This document shows, piece by piece, positions 16,304 to 25,177 of a stretch of DNA of 64,000 bases (the stretch's first letter is position 1; every line of letters begins with the position of its first letter). The translations under genes were made by a program, and so were the position numbers. Origin of the DNA: Streptomyces sp. OR43 (lineage in GTDB: Bacteria > Actinomycetota > Actinomycetes > Streptomycetales > Streptomycetaceae); the NCBI RefSeq assembly GCF_008042275.1, contig NZ_RDBK01000025.1, positions 130,949 to 194,948 of the forward strand, written 5' to 3'. Under the pieces are notes generated by a model, which was not told the DNA's origin, ran no database searches, and saw nothing but the letters and a program-made list of their open reading frames with translations.

Positions 16304-17314
16304 TTACTGGTTGAGTTCTGCGAGTACGCGCAGGGTGTGGGGGTCCGGTGCCGTCACCAGGAGGTCGGTGACCGGGCCCTTGCGCCACAACTCCAGTCTC
16401 TCCGCGATGCGTTCACGAGGCCCGACCAGCGAGATCTCGTCGGCGAACGCGTCCGGGACGGCGAGCACCGCCTCCTGTCTGCGGCCGTCCAGGAACAGCT
16501 GCTGGATGTGCCGCGCCTCCTCCGCGAAGCCCATCCGCGCCATCAGGTCCGCGTGGAAGTTGCGGGCCGCCGCGCCCATGCCGCCGATGTAGAAGCCGAG
16601 CATCGCCTTCACCGGCAGCAGGCCCTCCGCGACGTCGTCGCAGACGTGTGCCCGGGCCATCGGCGCGACCATGAACCCCTCGGGGAGATCGCTCAGCGAC
16701 GCCTCGTACACGTCCGTGCGCATCGGCGACCAGTACAGCGGCAGCCAGCCGTCCGCGATCCGGGTGGTCTGGGCGATGTTCTTCGGGCCCTCCGCCCCCA
16801 GCAGCACCGGGAGTCCGGCGCGCAGCGGATGGGTGATCGGCTTCAGCGGCTTGCCGAGCCCGGTGGCGTCCGGGCCGTTGTACGGATGGGAGTGGAACCG
16901 CCCGTCCAGGGCGACGGGCGCCTCGCGGCGGAGGACCTGGCGCACCACGTCGACGTACTCGCGGGTCGCGGTGAGCGGGCTGCGGGGGAACGGCCGCCCG
17001 TACCAGCCCTCCACGACCTGGGGACCGGACAATCCGAGGCCGAGCACCATCCGGCCGCCGGAGAGGTGGTCCAGGGTCAGGGCGTGCATCGCGGTGGCGG
17101 TCGGGGTGCGGGCCGCCATCTGGGCGATGGCGGTGCCCAGACGGATACGGGAGGTGTGGGCGGCGATCCAGGTCAGCGGGGTGAAGGCGTCCGAACCCCA
17201 GGCCTCCGCCGTCCACACCGAGGCGTAGCCGAGGTCCTCCGCCTCGCGGGCGAGGTCCAGGTGGGCCGGGTTCGGGCCGCGGCCCCAGTAGCCGAGAGCG
17301 AGTCCGAGCCGCAT
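16304..17314 (-). CDS. LLM-class F420-dependent oxidoreductase
   Basis: A 336-aa luciferase-like flavin/F420 oxidoreductase with a TIM barrel. It starts 'MRLGLALGYWGRGPNPAHLDLA', continues with 'EDLGYASVWTAEAWGSDAFTPL' and 'LGTAIAQMAARTPTATAMHAL', and has the F420-type 'RMVLGLGLSGPQVVEGWYG' motif. The C-terminal part 'LSGPRERIAERLELW' lies in its usual place as 'LVGPRERIAERLELW'. Actinobacterial LLM proteins of this subtype are often linked to lipid or xenobiotic oxidation, but no direct evidence appears here. It is monocistronic, convergent with the DUF574 gene, and its 5' side faces a strong terminator. Confidence 0.85.
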   Translation of the reverse strand: MRLGLALGYWGRGPNPAHLDLAREAEDLGYASVWTAEAWGSDAFTPLTWIAAHTSRIRLGTAIAQMAARTPTATAMHALTLDHLSGGRMVLGLGLSGPQVVEGWYGRPFPRSPLTATREYVDVVRQVLRREAPVALDGRFHSHPYNGPDATGLGKPLKPITHPLRAGLPVLLGAEGPKNIAQTTRIADGWLPLYWSPMRTDVYEASLSDLPEGFMVAPMARAHVCDDVAEGLLPVKAMLGFYIGGMGAAARNFHADLMARMGFAEEARHIQQLFLDGRRQEAVLAVPDAFADEISLVGPRERIAERLELWRKGPVTDLLVTAPDPHTLRVLAELNQ

Positions 17315-17374
17315 GTTCGCCGCCTCCCACGAACCGGATGCCTGACGGGGGGTCAGGTGTAGTCGGAGGGTACG

Positions 17375-17413
17375 ACAGCGGCCCCCCGCCCGGAAGGGGC
17401 GGGGGGCCGCTGT
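17375..17413 (-). terminator. strong hairpin downstream of the DUF5336 gene
   Basis: A perfect 17-bp inverted repeat (17375-17391 with 17397-17413) encloses a 5-base loop. It lies 33 bp past the stop of the reverse-strand DUF5336 gene, where a rho-independent-like terminator is expected. It would also insulate the LLM gene from upstream read-through. Confidence 0.8.
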
Positions 17414-17446
17414 CGCTGATGCGTGGGCGCCGTCGCGCCTTCGCCG

Positions 17447-18250
17447 TCAGCCGCGCTGGATGCCCGTGGTGTCCTGGAGCACACCGCGACGGCCGTCCTG
17501 CGTCTGGGCGATGAGGCCCGGGCCGCGCTGCTCGACCGCCAGGTACCAGGTACCCGGAGCCAGTTCGGCGATCGGGGACGGCGAACCGTCCTCGCCGTAC
17601 AGCGGACGGGCCACCGGCACGGCGAACCAGAACGGGGTGAAGTCCCCGGCGGGCGCCGCCTGCTGGGCCGGAGCCTGCTGCGGGTCGGGCTGGCCGGGCT
17701 GCTGCGGCTGGCCGCCGAACGCCGGCGCCTGGCCACCGTACGAGGGCTGCTGGGCGCCCGGGTAGCCGTAGCCCTGGCCGGGATGACCGGGCTGGCCACC
17801 GTACGGCGGCTGCACGGCCTGCGGCTTCGGGGCGCCCGCCAGCGGGGCCTTGAGCGCCGGAAGCAGCGGCGAGGCGACCGCACCCGCGGCCAGCGCCAGC
17901 GAGGCGATCAGGCCGAGGATCAGGCCGGCACCGGCATCGATCTGACCGAGGTCGATGATCGTCCAGAACAGGCTCCACGCGGTGAACACCGTGGCGGCGA
18001 CACCGAACTGGGCCAGGTCGAGACCGACGACCTTGCGCGGCTGCGGCTGCGAACGGGACAGCACGATCAGTGCGGCACCGATCACACCGACCATGTAGAC
18101 ACCGATCGCGTTACCCAGGGAGTCCCAGGAGTTCGGCGCGTCGACGCTGGTGCTTCCGTAGTCGAAGTAGTCGAGGAAAGAGGCGATGAACAGCACGACC
18201 GCTGCTCCGATCACCACGCCATCGCCTCGAGTGAGGGAGCGGATATTCAC
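17447..18250 (-). CDS. DUF5336-family membrane protein with YGGQ-rich linker
   Basis: A 267-aa protein. Four hydrophobic segments occupy roughly residues 9-150 ('GVVIGAAVVLFIASFLDYFDY', 'NAIGVYMVGVIGAALIVLS', 'AATVFTAWSLFWTIIDLG', 'GLILGLIASLALAAGAVA'), matching the DUF5336 membrane core. A low-complexity region of Gly, Gln, Pro and Tyr (about 155-210, repeated YGGQ/FGGQ) follows, then a small C-terminal domain with 'APGTWYLAVEQRGPGLIAQTQ'. GTG at 18250 is preferred because AAGGA lies six bases upstream. The upstream in-frame extension lacks a ribosome site. The function is unknown. A scaffold or sensor at the membrane is plausible. Confidence 0.75.
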   Translation of the reverse strand: MNIRSLTRGDGVVIGAAVVLFIASFLDYFDYGSTSVDAPNSWDSLGNAIGVYMVGVIGAALIVLSRSQPQPRKVVGLDLAQFGVAATVFTAWSLFWTIIDLGQIDAGAGLILGLIASLALAAGAVASPLLPALKAPLAGAPKPQAVQPPYGGQPGHPGQGYGYPGAQQPSYGGQAPAFGGQPQQPGQPDPQQAPAQQAAPAGDFTPFWFAVPVARPLYGEDGSPSPIAELAPGTWYLAVEQRGPGLIAQTQDGRRGVLQDTTGIQRG

Positions 18251-18436
18251 GTGAAGGTCCTTAGTCGGTCGTCTCGTCGGGGCGGTCGTCGCTGCCACCG
18301 GTACGGTGGGTACGGCGCGAAGCTCGGGAGCGGCCCCCCATCGTACGGATGAATCTATCGTCTGCCCGGGCGGGTTGTGTCCCTGCCCGGTCCTTGGGCG
18401 GGCATCCTCCCGAATTCATCGCAGAACCACCTCTTA

Positions 18437-19390
18437 CTACCCGTTGAGGTAGCTGCTGATGCCGTCCGCGATGCCCTGGGCGGCCTTCTGACGCCAGCCC
18501 GCGCTGGTGAGCAGGGCGGCGTCCTTCGGATCACGCATATTGCCGCATTCGATGAAGACTTTGGGCACGGTCGACAAATTGAGTCCGCCGAGATCCTTGC
18601 GGGTGTCCAGACCGGTATTCCCGCCGATGTAATTGGAAGGCGCGCTTCCGGTAGCGCGTACGAAAAGCCCGGCGATCCGGGTGCCCAGATCGCGTGAGGG
18701 GCCCACGATCTTCGAGGTGTCCGCGCCGCCGCCGCGCACGGATGCGGGGAGAATCACATGGAAGCCGCGATTGCCCACCGCCGAGCCGTCCGCGTGGACG
18801 GAGACGACGGCATCCGCTCCGGCCTTGTTGCCGATCCGGGCCCGCTCGTCGACACAGGGCCCGAACGCCCGGTCGCCGTCGTACGTCAGGACCACCTTCG
18901 CGCCCTGGGCCTGGAGCAGGGTCCGCAGCCGGTGCGAGACGTCGAGCGTGAACCGGGCCTCCGCGTAACCGGAGTTGGTGGAGGTGCCGGTGGTGTCGCA
19001 CTCCTTGTGCGTGGTACCGATGTCCACCTGGCGGTTGATCTCGGCGGTGTGCAGGCGGTTGTCGGGGTTGTGGCCCGGGTCGATGACGACCGTCTTCCCG
19101 GACAGCGGCCCGGTCGCCGTCTCCGGCGTGGAGGGGGAGGGCGTGGCGGTCTTCTTCGGCGGGGCCGGGCTCGTCCGCGCCGGTGACGGCGTCGCCGGGG
19201 AGGCCTTCGGCGGTGCGGACGCGGACGTCGAGGACGGGGCCGGGTCGCCGCCCTTCCCGGGCTGCGCCTGCGCACCGCTGTCGCCGCCGCAGCCGGAGAG
19301 GCCGATGCCCAGGCACAGCACGGTCAGCGCCGCCGCGGCGGCCGGCTTCGGGCGGCGGGGGGTGGGGGGAACACTCTCGTCGTGACGCAC
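18437..19390 (-). CDS. N-acetylmuramoyl-L-alanine amidase, lipoprotein
   Basis: A 317-aa exported amidase_3-family zinc hydrolase that cleaves the amide between MurNAc and the stem peptide. The signal 'AAALTVLCLGIGLSGC' ends in a lipobox cysteine near residue 34, followed by a Pro/Ser/Thr/Ala-rich linker to about residue 95. The catalytic domain shows 'VVIDPGHNPDNR' (zinc His), 'EARFTLDVSHRLRTLL', 'VVSVHADGS' (zinc His) and 'VFIECGNMRDPKDA' (catalytic Glu). An insertion with two cysteines (about 128 and 180) may form a disulfide. The GTG start is supported by the signal peptide rather than by a strong ribosome site. Confidence 0.88.
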   Translation of the reverse strand: MRHDESVPPTPRRPKPAAAAALTVLCLGIGLSGCGGDSGAQAQPGKGGDPAPSSTSASAPPKASPATPSPARTSPAPPKKTATPSPSTPETATGPLSGKTVVIDPGHNPDNRLHTAEINRQVDIGTTHKECDTTGTSTNSGYAEARFTLDVSHRLRTLLQAQGAKVVLTYDGDRAFGPCVDERARIGNKAGADAVVSVHADGSAVGNRGFHVILPASVRGGGADTSKIVGPSRDLGTRIAGLFVRATGSAPSNYIGGNTGLDTRKDLGGLNLSTVPKVFIECGNMRDPKDAALLTSAGWRQKAAQGIADGISSYLNG

Positions 19391-19521
19391 CCGGCGATGC
19401 TATCCGGGAGCCCGCACGCTGTCCGGGGCGCTCGGATTTCCGCCCCGGCGTGCTCGGGGGGCCTGCCGGGGCATGTCGAGGGGCCGGCTCCCGCCCCGGG
19501 CGCCAGGCCCCGGGGAGCCTG

Positions 19522-19640
19522 CCGCGGGGTGCGGAGCGCCCGGGTTCCCGTCCCGGTCCGCCGCAGCGAACCGGAGCCGCGGGGTGCGGGGTGCTGAGCG
19601 CCGGGGTTCCCGCCCCGGCGCCCCCCGTAGCGAACCGGAG
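19522..19640. repeat. two imperfect GC-rich tandem copies of about 55-64 bp
   Basis: Segments 19522-19576 and 19577-19640 both start CCGCGGGGTGCGG and end GCGAACCGGAG, with insertions of a few bases between. They fill most of the gap upstream of the amidase gene and directly follow the stop of the methyltransferase. I see no gene in the 253-bp gap. Confidence 0.6.
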
Positions 19641-19643
19641 CGC

Positions 19644-20288
19644 TCAGATGCCCGTCCCGGTACGCCGCAGCACGCGCAGCGAGTCCGTGACGGAGATCTC
19701 GGTGAACGCACCCGAGGCCAGCGCCCGCAGATACACCCGGTACGGGGCCTGGCCGCCGTGCGCCGGGTCCGGGAACACGTCGTGGATGACCAGCAGCCCG
19801 CCCTCGGCGACATGCGGGGCCCAGCCCTCGTAGTCGCCGTTCGCGTGCTCGTCCGTGTGACCGCCGTCGATGAATACGAGGCCGACCGGGCCGCCCCAGA
19901 CGGCCGCCACCTGCGGGGAACGTCCCACGAGCGCCACCACGTGGTCCTCCAGGCCGGCCGCGTGCAGTGTCCGGCGGAACGTGGGCAGCGTGTCCATCCG
20001 GCCCACCTCGGGGTCCACCACCGTGGGGTCGTGGTACTCCCAGCCGGGCTGCTGCTCCTCGCTGCCCCGGTGATGGTCGACCGTGAGCGCCGTCACGCCC
20101 GCCGCACGCGCCGCGTCGGCGAGCAGGAGGGTGGAGCGCCCGCAGTACGTGCCCACCTCCAGCAGCGGCAGACCTAGCGCGGCCGCCTCGGTTGCGGCGG
20201 CGTACAGCGCGAGTCCCTCGACCACCGGCATGAAGCCCTTGGCGGCCTGGAACGCGGCGAGAATCTCCGGCTTGGGCTCGGCGGCCAC
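19644..20288 (-). CDS. class I SAM-dependent methyltransferase
   Basis: A 214-aa Methyltransf_24-type protein. The SAM-binding motif is 'LLEVGTYCGRSTLLLADAAR', followed by 'ALTVDHHRGSEEQQPGW' and the acidic 'LVFIDGGHTDEH' segment seen in O-methyltransferase-like enzymes. It ends 'EGGLLVIHDVFPDPAHGG'. I chose the GTG at 20288 because AGGAGG lies six bases upstream. The frame extends further but without a ribosome site and through the terminator palindrome region. The substrate is unknown. Neighbouring genes do not suggest one. Confidence 0.75.
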   Translation of the reverse strand: MAAEPKPEILAAFQAAKGFMPVVEGLALYAAATEAAALGLPLLEVGTYCGRSTLLLADAARAAGVTALTVDHHRGSEEQQPGWEYHDPTVVDPEVGRMDTLPTFRRTLHAAGLEDHVVALVGRSPQVAAVWGGPVGLVFIDGGHTDEHANGDYEGWAPHVAEGGLLVIHDVFPDPAHGGQAPYRVYLRALASGAFTEISVTDSLRVLRRTGTGI

Positions 20289-20334
20289 GGGTTCCTCCTG
20301 GTGGGACGGGGCGATGCGACGGCGCCCCATCGTG

Positions 20335-20373
20335 CCGTACACCCCCGCCGACCACGTCGGCGGGGGTGTACGG
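20335..20373 (-). terminator. hairpin terminator after the M20 hydrolase gene
   Basis: A perfect 18-bp inverted repeat (20335-20352 with 20356-20373) has a CAC loop. It lies 20 bp after the stop of the reverse-strand M20 gene and ahead of the next reverse-strand gene, the place expected for the operon's terminator. Confidence 0.85.
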
Positions 20374-20393
20374 CTACGCGAGAGGGGACGGGG

Positions 20394-21722
20394 TCAGCAG
20401 CTCTGCCAGAGCCGCGTCATGACGCGGACGCCGAAGCGCAGGCCCTCCAGCGGGACGCGCTCGTCCACGCCGTGGAAGAGCCGCCCGTAGTCCAGGTCGT
20501 GCGGGAGCTTCAGGCCCTTGAAGCCGAAGCAGCGGATGCCCAGGTGGGTGAACGCCTTGGCGTCGGTGCCGCCCGGGTTGCAGTACGGCACCGGGTGGCC
20601 GTCCGGGTCCTCGGCGCGTACCGCGTCGCACATGGCCTCGACGAGCGGGCCGTCGAACGTCGTCTCCATCGCGATGTCGTGGTTGACCCACTCCCGGCTG
20701 ACGGAAGGCAGCAGCAGCTTGTCGATCGTGTCGATCAGCTCCTGCTCGTGTCCGGGCAGGAAGCGGCCGTCGACGCGGGCGGTCGCCTTCCCGGGGATCA
20801 CGTTCGTCTGGTAGCCGGCGTTGAACATGGTGGGGTTCGCCGAGTTGCGCAGGACCACCTGCATGAAGTCGGAGACCGGGCCGAGCTTCGCGAGGCTGCC
20901 CTCGATGTCGTTCTCGTCGAACTCGACGCCGTAGAGGCGGGCGGCCTCCTCCAGCAGCGCGCGGACCGGCTCGATCAGCCGGATCGGGAAGGTCTCGCGG
21001 CCGATCCGGGTCAGCGACTCCGCGAGGTCGGTGACCGCGTTCTCGTCGTTGGGGGACGAGCCGTGGCCGGCCCGGCCGGTCGCGGTGAGCTCCATCCAGG
21101 CCATACCGCGCTGGGCGTTCTCGATCGGGTAGAGGCGACGGGTGTCGTCGAGGGCGAAGGAGAACCCGCCGCCCTCCCCGATCGCCTCGGTGACCCCGGC
21201 GAACAGCTCCGGGCGGTGCTCGACCAGCCAGTGGGCGCCGAACTTGCCGCCCGCCTCCTCATCGGCGAGGAAGGCCAGGACCAGGTCCCGGGAGGGCTGC
21301 GTACCGGTGCGGGCGAAGTGGCGGGCGGTGGCCAGCATGACGGCCACCGTGTCCTTCATGTCGATCGCGCCGCGGCCCCAGAGGTAGCCGTCCCGGATCT
21401 CGCCGGAGAACGGCGGCACCTGCCACTCGGAGGCGTCCGCGGGGACCACGTCCAGATGGCCGTGGACCAGGAGGGCGCCGCGCTCGGGGTCGCGGCCCGC
21501 GATCCGGGCGATGACGCTGGCCCGGCCGGGGGCGGACTCGATCAGCGCGGACTCGATGCCCACCTCGGCGAGGCGGCCCACCACCCACTCGGCGCTCGCG
21601 CGCTCGTTGCTCGTCGGGTTGGAGGTGTCGAAGCGGATCAGCTCGGCGCAGAGGTCGACGACTTCTGCCTGGGCCTCGTCGGAGGCCGGGACCAGAGGGG
21701 TGCGGTCGGGGGTGGTGCTCAT
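20394..21722 (-). CDS. M20-family metallohydrolase (dipeptidase/acetylornithine-deacetylase-like)
   Basis: A 442-aa M20/M25/M40 di-zinc hydrolase of peptide or N-acyl-amino-acid bonds. Metal ligands and catalytic residues are visible in 'LLVHGHLDVVP', 'LWGRGAIDMKD', 'LAFLADEEAGGKFG' and 'LFHGVDERVPLEG'. The dimerisation lid contains 'GRAGHGSSPNDENAVTDL'. The ATG at 21722 overlaps the permease stop (ATGA), and GGGAG lies five bases before it. The frame's long upstream extension is a shadow of the permease. It ends the DUF1177-permease-M20 operon and would cleave whatever the permease brings in. Confidence 0.88.
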   Translation of the reverse strand: MSTTPDRTPLVPASDEAQAEVVDLCAELIRFDTSNPTSNERASAEWVVGRLAEVGIESALIESAPGRASVIARIAGRDPERGALLVHGHLDVVPADASEWQVPPFSGEIRDGYLWGRGAIDMKDTVAVMLATARHFARTGTQPSRDLVLAFLADEEAGGKFGAHWLVEHRPELFAGVTEAIGEGGGFSFALDDTRRLYPIENAQRGMAWMELTATGRAGHGSSPNDENAVTDLAESLTRIGRETFPIRLIEPVRALLEEAARLYGVEFDENDIEGSLAKLGPVSDFMQVVLRNSANPTMFNAGYQTNVIPGKATARVDGRFLPGHEQELIDTIDKLLLPSVSREWVNHDIAMETTFDGPLVEAMCDAVRAEDPDGHPVPYCNPGGTDAKAFTHLGIRCFGFKGLKLPHDLDYGRLFHGVDERVPLEGLRFGVRVMTRLWQSC

Positions 21723-23107
21723 GCTGCTCCCACTGAGGTGGTGGTGCGGGCGGCGGGGAGCTCGGCGTCCTCGTCGTCCAGGGTGGAGGTGCCGTACGGC
21801 CTCACCCAGCCCAGCAGGCCGAGGACGCTGTACAGGACGAAGGCGGTGGCCAGCGAGTTCAGGGCCGGGATGCCGCCGTCGTAGAACTTGCCGACGCAGA
21901 AGGCGACGATCCAGATGACGATCGACATCGGGACCCAGGTCGGCGAGGTCTTCGGCAGGGTCTCGGACTCCCGGGTGTCGTCGAGCGGCTTGCGCATCTT
22001 CTTCACGACCCAGTACTCGGCCACGATGATGCCGCCGATCGGCGGGATGGCGACGCCGAGGATCGTCAGGAACTCGGTGAAGTGGGTCATGATCCCGACC
22101 GCGGACAGGAGCGTGCCCGCGATGCCGAGGACGATCGTGACCGCGCCTCGGTGGACGCGCTTGCCGAAGACGACCTGGAAGAAGTTGACGACGCCGAGCG
22201 AGGAGCCGTACAGGTTCCAGTCGTTGATCTTGGCGGTGGACATCAGGACCACGATCACGCCGAAGGCGCCGGAGGTGGAGAGCACGATGTGCGAGACCTC
22301 GTTGCTCTTGACCAGGTGGCCGAGCAGCACACCGGTCAGACCGACGATGTACTCGGACAGGATCATGGACGAGGCGCTCTGCAGGAAGACGTGCGAGCCG
22401 CGCTTGTTGTAGCGGGTCATCTCCGGGGAGACGATGGCGCCCGTCATGTAGCCGCCCGCGATGGCGGTGGCGGCGACGGCCAGCGGGATCGTCTCGCCGG
22501 GCGGCGGCGAGTGGATCAGGTCGCTGAACGAGTGGTCGTTGAGCGTGGTGATGACGGACCACGCGACCATCGCGAAGAAGAGCGGGGTGACGATCTTCGC
22601 GAAGTTCGCCATGTACTTGAAGCCGAAGATCACCAGGGCGGTGATGGCGATGCCGGCGAACACGCACCACATCCAGGACGGTCCGCCGACCAGTGCCGAG
22701 ACGCTGTTGCCGAAGATCGTGTTCTGCACGCCGAACCAGCCGACGAGGCTGACCGCGATGACGAAGCTGACCAGGGCGGAGCCGTTGCGGCCGAAGCCCA
22801 CCCAGCGGGTCAGCATCGGCGTCGCGAGACCCTCACGCATGCCGGCCAGGCCGATCGCGAAGATCACGACCTCCAGGATCACCGCGCCGAGCGTGAACGC
22901 GAGGAAGGCGTCGCCGAAGGTCATGCCGACGCCGATGGTGGCGCCCAGCGTGAACTGGGAGATCGAACCGGACTGGGCCAGCCACTGGAGCAGCATGGAC
23001 CAGAAGCCGAACCGCTTGTCGCGCGGGACGCGCGAGAGCGAGTAGTCGTCGCTGCCGATGCTCTTGGTCTCCTGGACCACGGCGTCGGCCTGCGGGGCGG
23101 CTGCCAT
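21719..23107 (-). CDS. NCS1 purine/cytosine-type permease
   Basis: A 462-aa membrane transporter with about 12 transmembrane helices, from the nucleobase-cation symporter-1 family. Typical features are 'DKRFGFWSMLLQWLAQSGSIS' before helix 1, 'LGATIGVGMTFGDAFLAF', 'GLAGMREGLATPMLTRWVGFG' and 'SPEMTRYNKRGSHVFLQSAS'. NCS1 carriers move nucleobases, hydantoins, allantoin or related vitamins with H+ or Na+. Here the carrier lies between a DUF1177 gene and an M20 hydrolase, so an N-carbamoyl- or amide-type substrate is plausible. It is coupled to both neighbours by ATGA overlaps. Confidence 0.88.
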   Translation of the reverse strand: MAAAPQADAVVQETKSIGSDDYSLSRVPRDKRFGFWSMLLQWLAQSGSISQFTLGATIGVGMTFGDAFLAFTLGAVILEVVIFAIGLAGMREGLATPMLTRWVGFGRNGSALVSFVIAVSLVGWFGVQNTIFGNSVSALVGGPSWMWCVFAGIAITALVIFGFKYMANFAKIVTPLFFAMVAWSVITTLNDHSFSDLIHSPPPGETIPLAVAATAIAGGYMTGAIVSPEMTRYNKRGSHVFLQSASSMILSEYIVGLTGVLLGHLVKSNEVSHIVLSTSGAFGVIVVLMSTAKINDWNLYGSSLGVVNFFQVVFGKRVHRGAVTIVLGIAGTLLSAVGIMTHFTEFLTILGVAIPPIGGIIVAEYWVVKKMRKPLDDTRESETLPKTSPTWVPMSIVIWIVAFCVGKFYDGGIPALNSLATAFVLYSVLGLLGWVRPYGTSTLDDEDAELPAARTTTSVGAA

Positions 23108-24060
23108 CAGGACTCCTGGGGGGTGCGGCCGAAGGTCTGCAGGTGAGCCAGCGACCCGTAGCGGTTGACGAGGTTGTCGAACTCCACCGCGTCGTGGAAG
23201 TCCAGGTGGCCGCCGCCGTAGGCCTTGGCGACCTCCACGGCGTAGCGGGCGGCGGACGCGATGTCGCTCTCGTGACTCGCGCCGGTGCCGCAGCCCGGCA
23301 CCGCGGCGGCCGAGGTGATGGCCAGGCCGATGACGGGGGCGGCCGTCGCGGTGGAGGGCTGGAGGATCGAATTGATGTGGTGTGCCCCATTACCGTACGG
23401 GGTGATGTCCTGGGTGGTCACGGGGTACGTGACCAACGGCTCACCCGTCACCACGGCCAGCAGCTCGCCCAGCTGCTCGTTGACGCGGAGCACCCAGCCC
23501 TCCTTGACGGTGGGCGACAGGGCGAGGCCCTTGTGGTTGATGATCCGGTTGCCCTTGGTGGTGTCGATGGAGAGCACGGCCTCCATGTCGCCGGTCACCT
23601 CGTGCCGGTTCATGGTGGCGATGTCCACGGGCGAGCCCATGAAAGGCACCGGGTCGTGCGGCTCGGTCGGCGCGTTCGGGCAGATGTGGGTGGCGACGAT
23701 CACATCGCCGGGCAGCACGTCGCCGCGGCGGCGCATGTCGAGCAGCTTGGCGGCGGTGGCGACGGCCGAGACCGCGCCGTCGGCGTCGGAGACCATGCCG
23801 GTCACCTCGGGCCGGGCGCCGATGCCGCCGAGCCGGCCGACGACGCCCAGGGTGCGGGCGGTGCCTCCGGCCGTACGTCCCCGGGAGCCGGGGATGCGGA
23901 CCATCACGAAGTCCGTCGAACCCCGCTCACCGGCGACCGTGGTGACCTCCGCGGACGAGCCCTCGGCCCCAGCCACGGAGTCGAGGTACTCGACGACCGT
24001 CTTGCCGTTGGCCTGGGGATCGTCGAGGAGACCGACGACGTCCAGTACGTACTTCAACAT
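23107..24060 (-). CDS. DUF1177-family protein
   Basis: A 317-aa DUF1177 protein, the first gene of a three-gene operon. It starts 'MLKYVLDVVGLLDDPQANG' and contains the conserved 'THICPNAPTEPHDPVPFMGSP', 'VLSIDTTKGNRIINHKGLALS' and 'HHINSILQPSTATAAPVIGL' blocks. Some DUF1177 members are related to M20/M42-like peptidases, with His and Asp clusters that could bind metal, but the activity is not established. An AAAGG ribosome site precedes the ATG at 24060. It is divergent from the IclR gene across a 147-bp promoter region. Confidence 0.85.
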   Translation of the reverse strand: MLKYVLDVVGLLDDPQANGKTVVEYLDSVAGAEGSSAEVTTVAGERGSTDFVMVRIPGSRGRTAGGTARTLGVVGRLGGIGARPEVTGMVSDADGAVSAVATAAKLLDMRRRGDVLPGDVIVATHICPNAPTEPHDPVPFMGSPVDIATMNRHEVTGDMEAVLSIDTTKGNRIINHKGLALSPTVKEGWVLRVNEQLGELLAVVTGEPLVTYPVTTQDITPYGNGAHHINSILQPSTATAAPVIGLAITSAAAVPGCGTGASHESDIASAARYAVEVAKAYGGGHLDFHDAVEFDNLVNRYGSLAHLQTFGRTPQES

Positions 24061-24187
24061 GGGGGGCCTTTCTCGCGCATCCGTCACACCCGTCCGGCGC
24101 CCGGCAGGGAGTGGGGCGCCGGACGGGGTGCTGAGAGCAGATTCGGGATCGGATAGCGTTGAGCGCAACAGTTTCCCGTTATCTGCA

Positions 24188-24201
24188 ATTCAGGTCTGAA
24201 T
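24188..24201. promoter_or_regulatory. candidate IclR operator (ATTCAG-GT-CTGAAT)
   Basis: A perfect 6-bp inverted repeat with a 2-bp centre lies just upstream of the IclR gene in the divergent spacer shared with the DUF1177 operon. IclR proteins bind such short palindromes. The assignment rests on position only. Confidence 0.45.
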
Positions 24202-24207
24202 GGTGAG

Positions 24208-25050
24208 ATGGGTGAGATGACGATGGCGGAGTTCGATCTGGACCGGCGCACCCCCGCCGGAGCGCTGCAAACCGTCGACCGGGCGCTCCTCGTGCTGCTC
24301 GCCTTCGAGCGCACCAGGCCCGACTGGGGCGTCACCGAGGTCGCCGAGGAGTTCGGCTGGGACACCTCGGTGGCGCAGCGGCTGCTCGCCACGCTCGCGG
24401 GGCGCGGCTTCCTGGTCTCCGACCCTGCCACCCGCCGCTACCGCATCGGCCCCGCCGTGCTGCGCCTGGGCCGGCTCTGGGAGCGATCCGGATCGCTGGA
24501 GCTGCTGGCCGGGCCGGTCCTGGAGGAACTGCGCCGGGTCACGGGGGACACCGTGCTGTTCTGTCTGCCGGACAGCTTCCACATGCGGTGCGTGGCCGCC
24601 GAGGAGGGCGAGGCCGGACCGCTGCGCTACTACCCGCTGGTCGGTGAGCTCTACCCGGCGCACGCCGGGGCCACGGCCAAGTCCTACTACGCCTATCTGC
24701 CGGACGAACAGCGCCACCGGCTCTTCCGGGGACGCCCGATGGCCCGGTTCACCGACCGGACCGTCACCGATCCGGACCTGCTGGAGCAGGAGTTCCTGAA
24801 GGTCCGCGCCCAGGGGTACGCCTGGACGGTCGGCGAGTACGACACCGGCATCGCGACCGTCGCCGTGCCGGTCTTCCTCGGGCGCGAACCGTACGGCAGC
24901 CTCAGCCTCGGCGGCGCGAAGGAGCGGTTCGAGGGGGCGCCGGAGAACCGTCTCGACGCGCTGCGGCAGGCCGCCGACCTGCTGGAGAGGCGCCTGACCC
25001 ACCCGCCGCAACGCCCGAAGCCCAAGGCCCGCCGGACCCGGGCCACCTGA
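24208..25050 (+). CDS. IclR-family transcriptional regulator
   Basis: A 280-aa IclR regulator. The N-terminal winged helix covers about residues 18-80 ('LQTVDRALLVLLAFERT', 'WGVTEVAEEFGWDTSVAQRLL', 'RRYRIGPAVLRLG'). The C-terminal effector domain follows with 'GELYPAHAGATAKSYYAYLP' and 'GYAWTVGEYDTGIATVAVPVF'. Several ATG codons occur near the start (24208, 24217, 24223), and the ribosome site does not decide between them. It is divergent from DUF1177-permease-M20 and upstream of pepE, so it most likely controls this peptide/amide cluster. Confidence 0.88.
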   Translation: MGEMTMAEFDLDRRTPAGALQTVDRALLVLLAFERTRPDWGVTEVAEEFGWDTSVAQRLLATLAGRGFLVSDPATRRYRIGPAVLRLGRLWERSGSLELLAGPVLEELRRVTGDTVLFCLPDSFHMRCVAAEEGEAGPLRYYPLVGELYPAHAGATAKSYYAYLPDEQRHRLFRGRPMARFTDRTVTDPDLLEQEFLKVRAQGYAWTVGEYDTGIATVAVPVFLGREPYGSLSLGGAKERFEGAPENRLDALRQAADLLERRLTHPPQRPKPKARRTRAT

Positions 25051-25177
25051 CCCGGGAACAGGCCATCTGCCGCCCGGTCCCGGGCCGGCTGACTCGGCAT
25101 CACGCCATCTGCCGCCGGACCACCTGCCCCGGCTCCCGCGACCTGATCCCAAGAGAACGAACCACAAGAGGAACCCC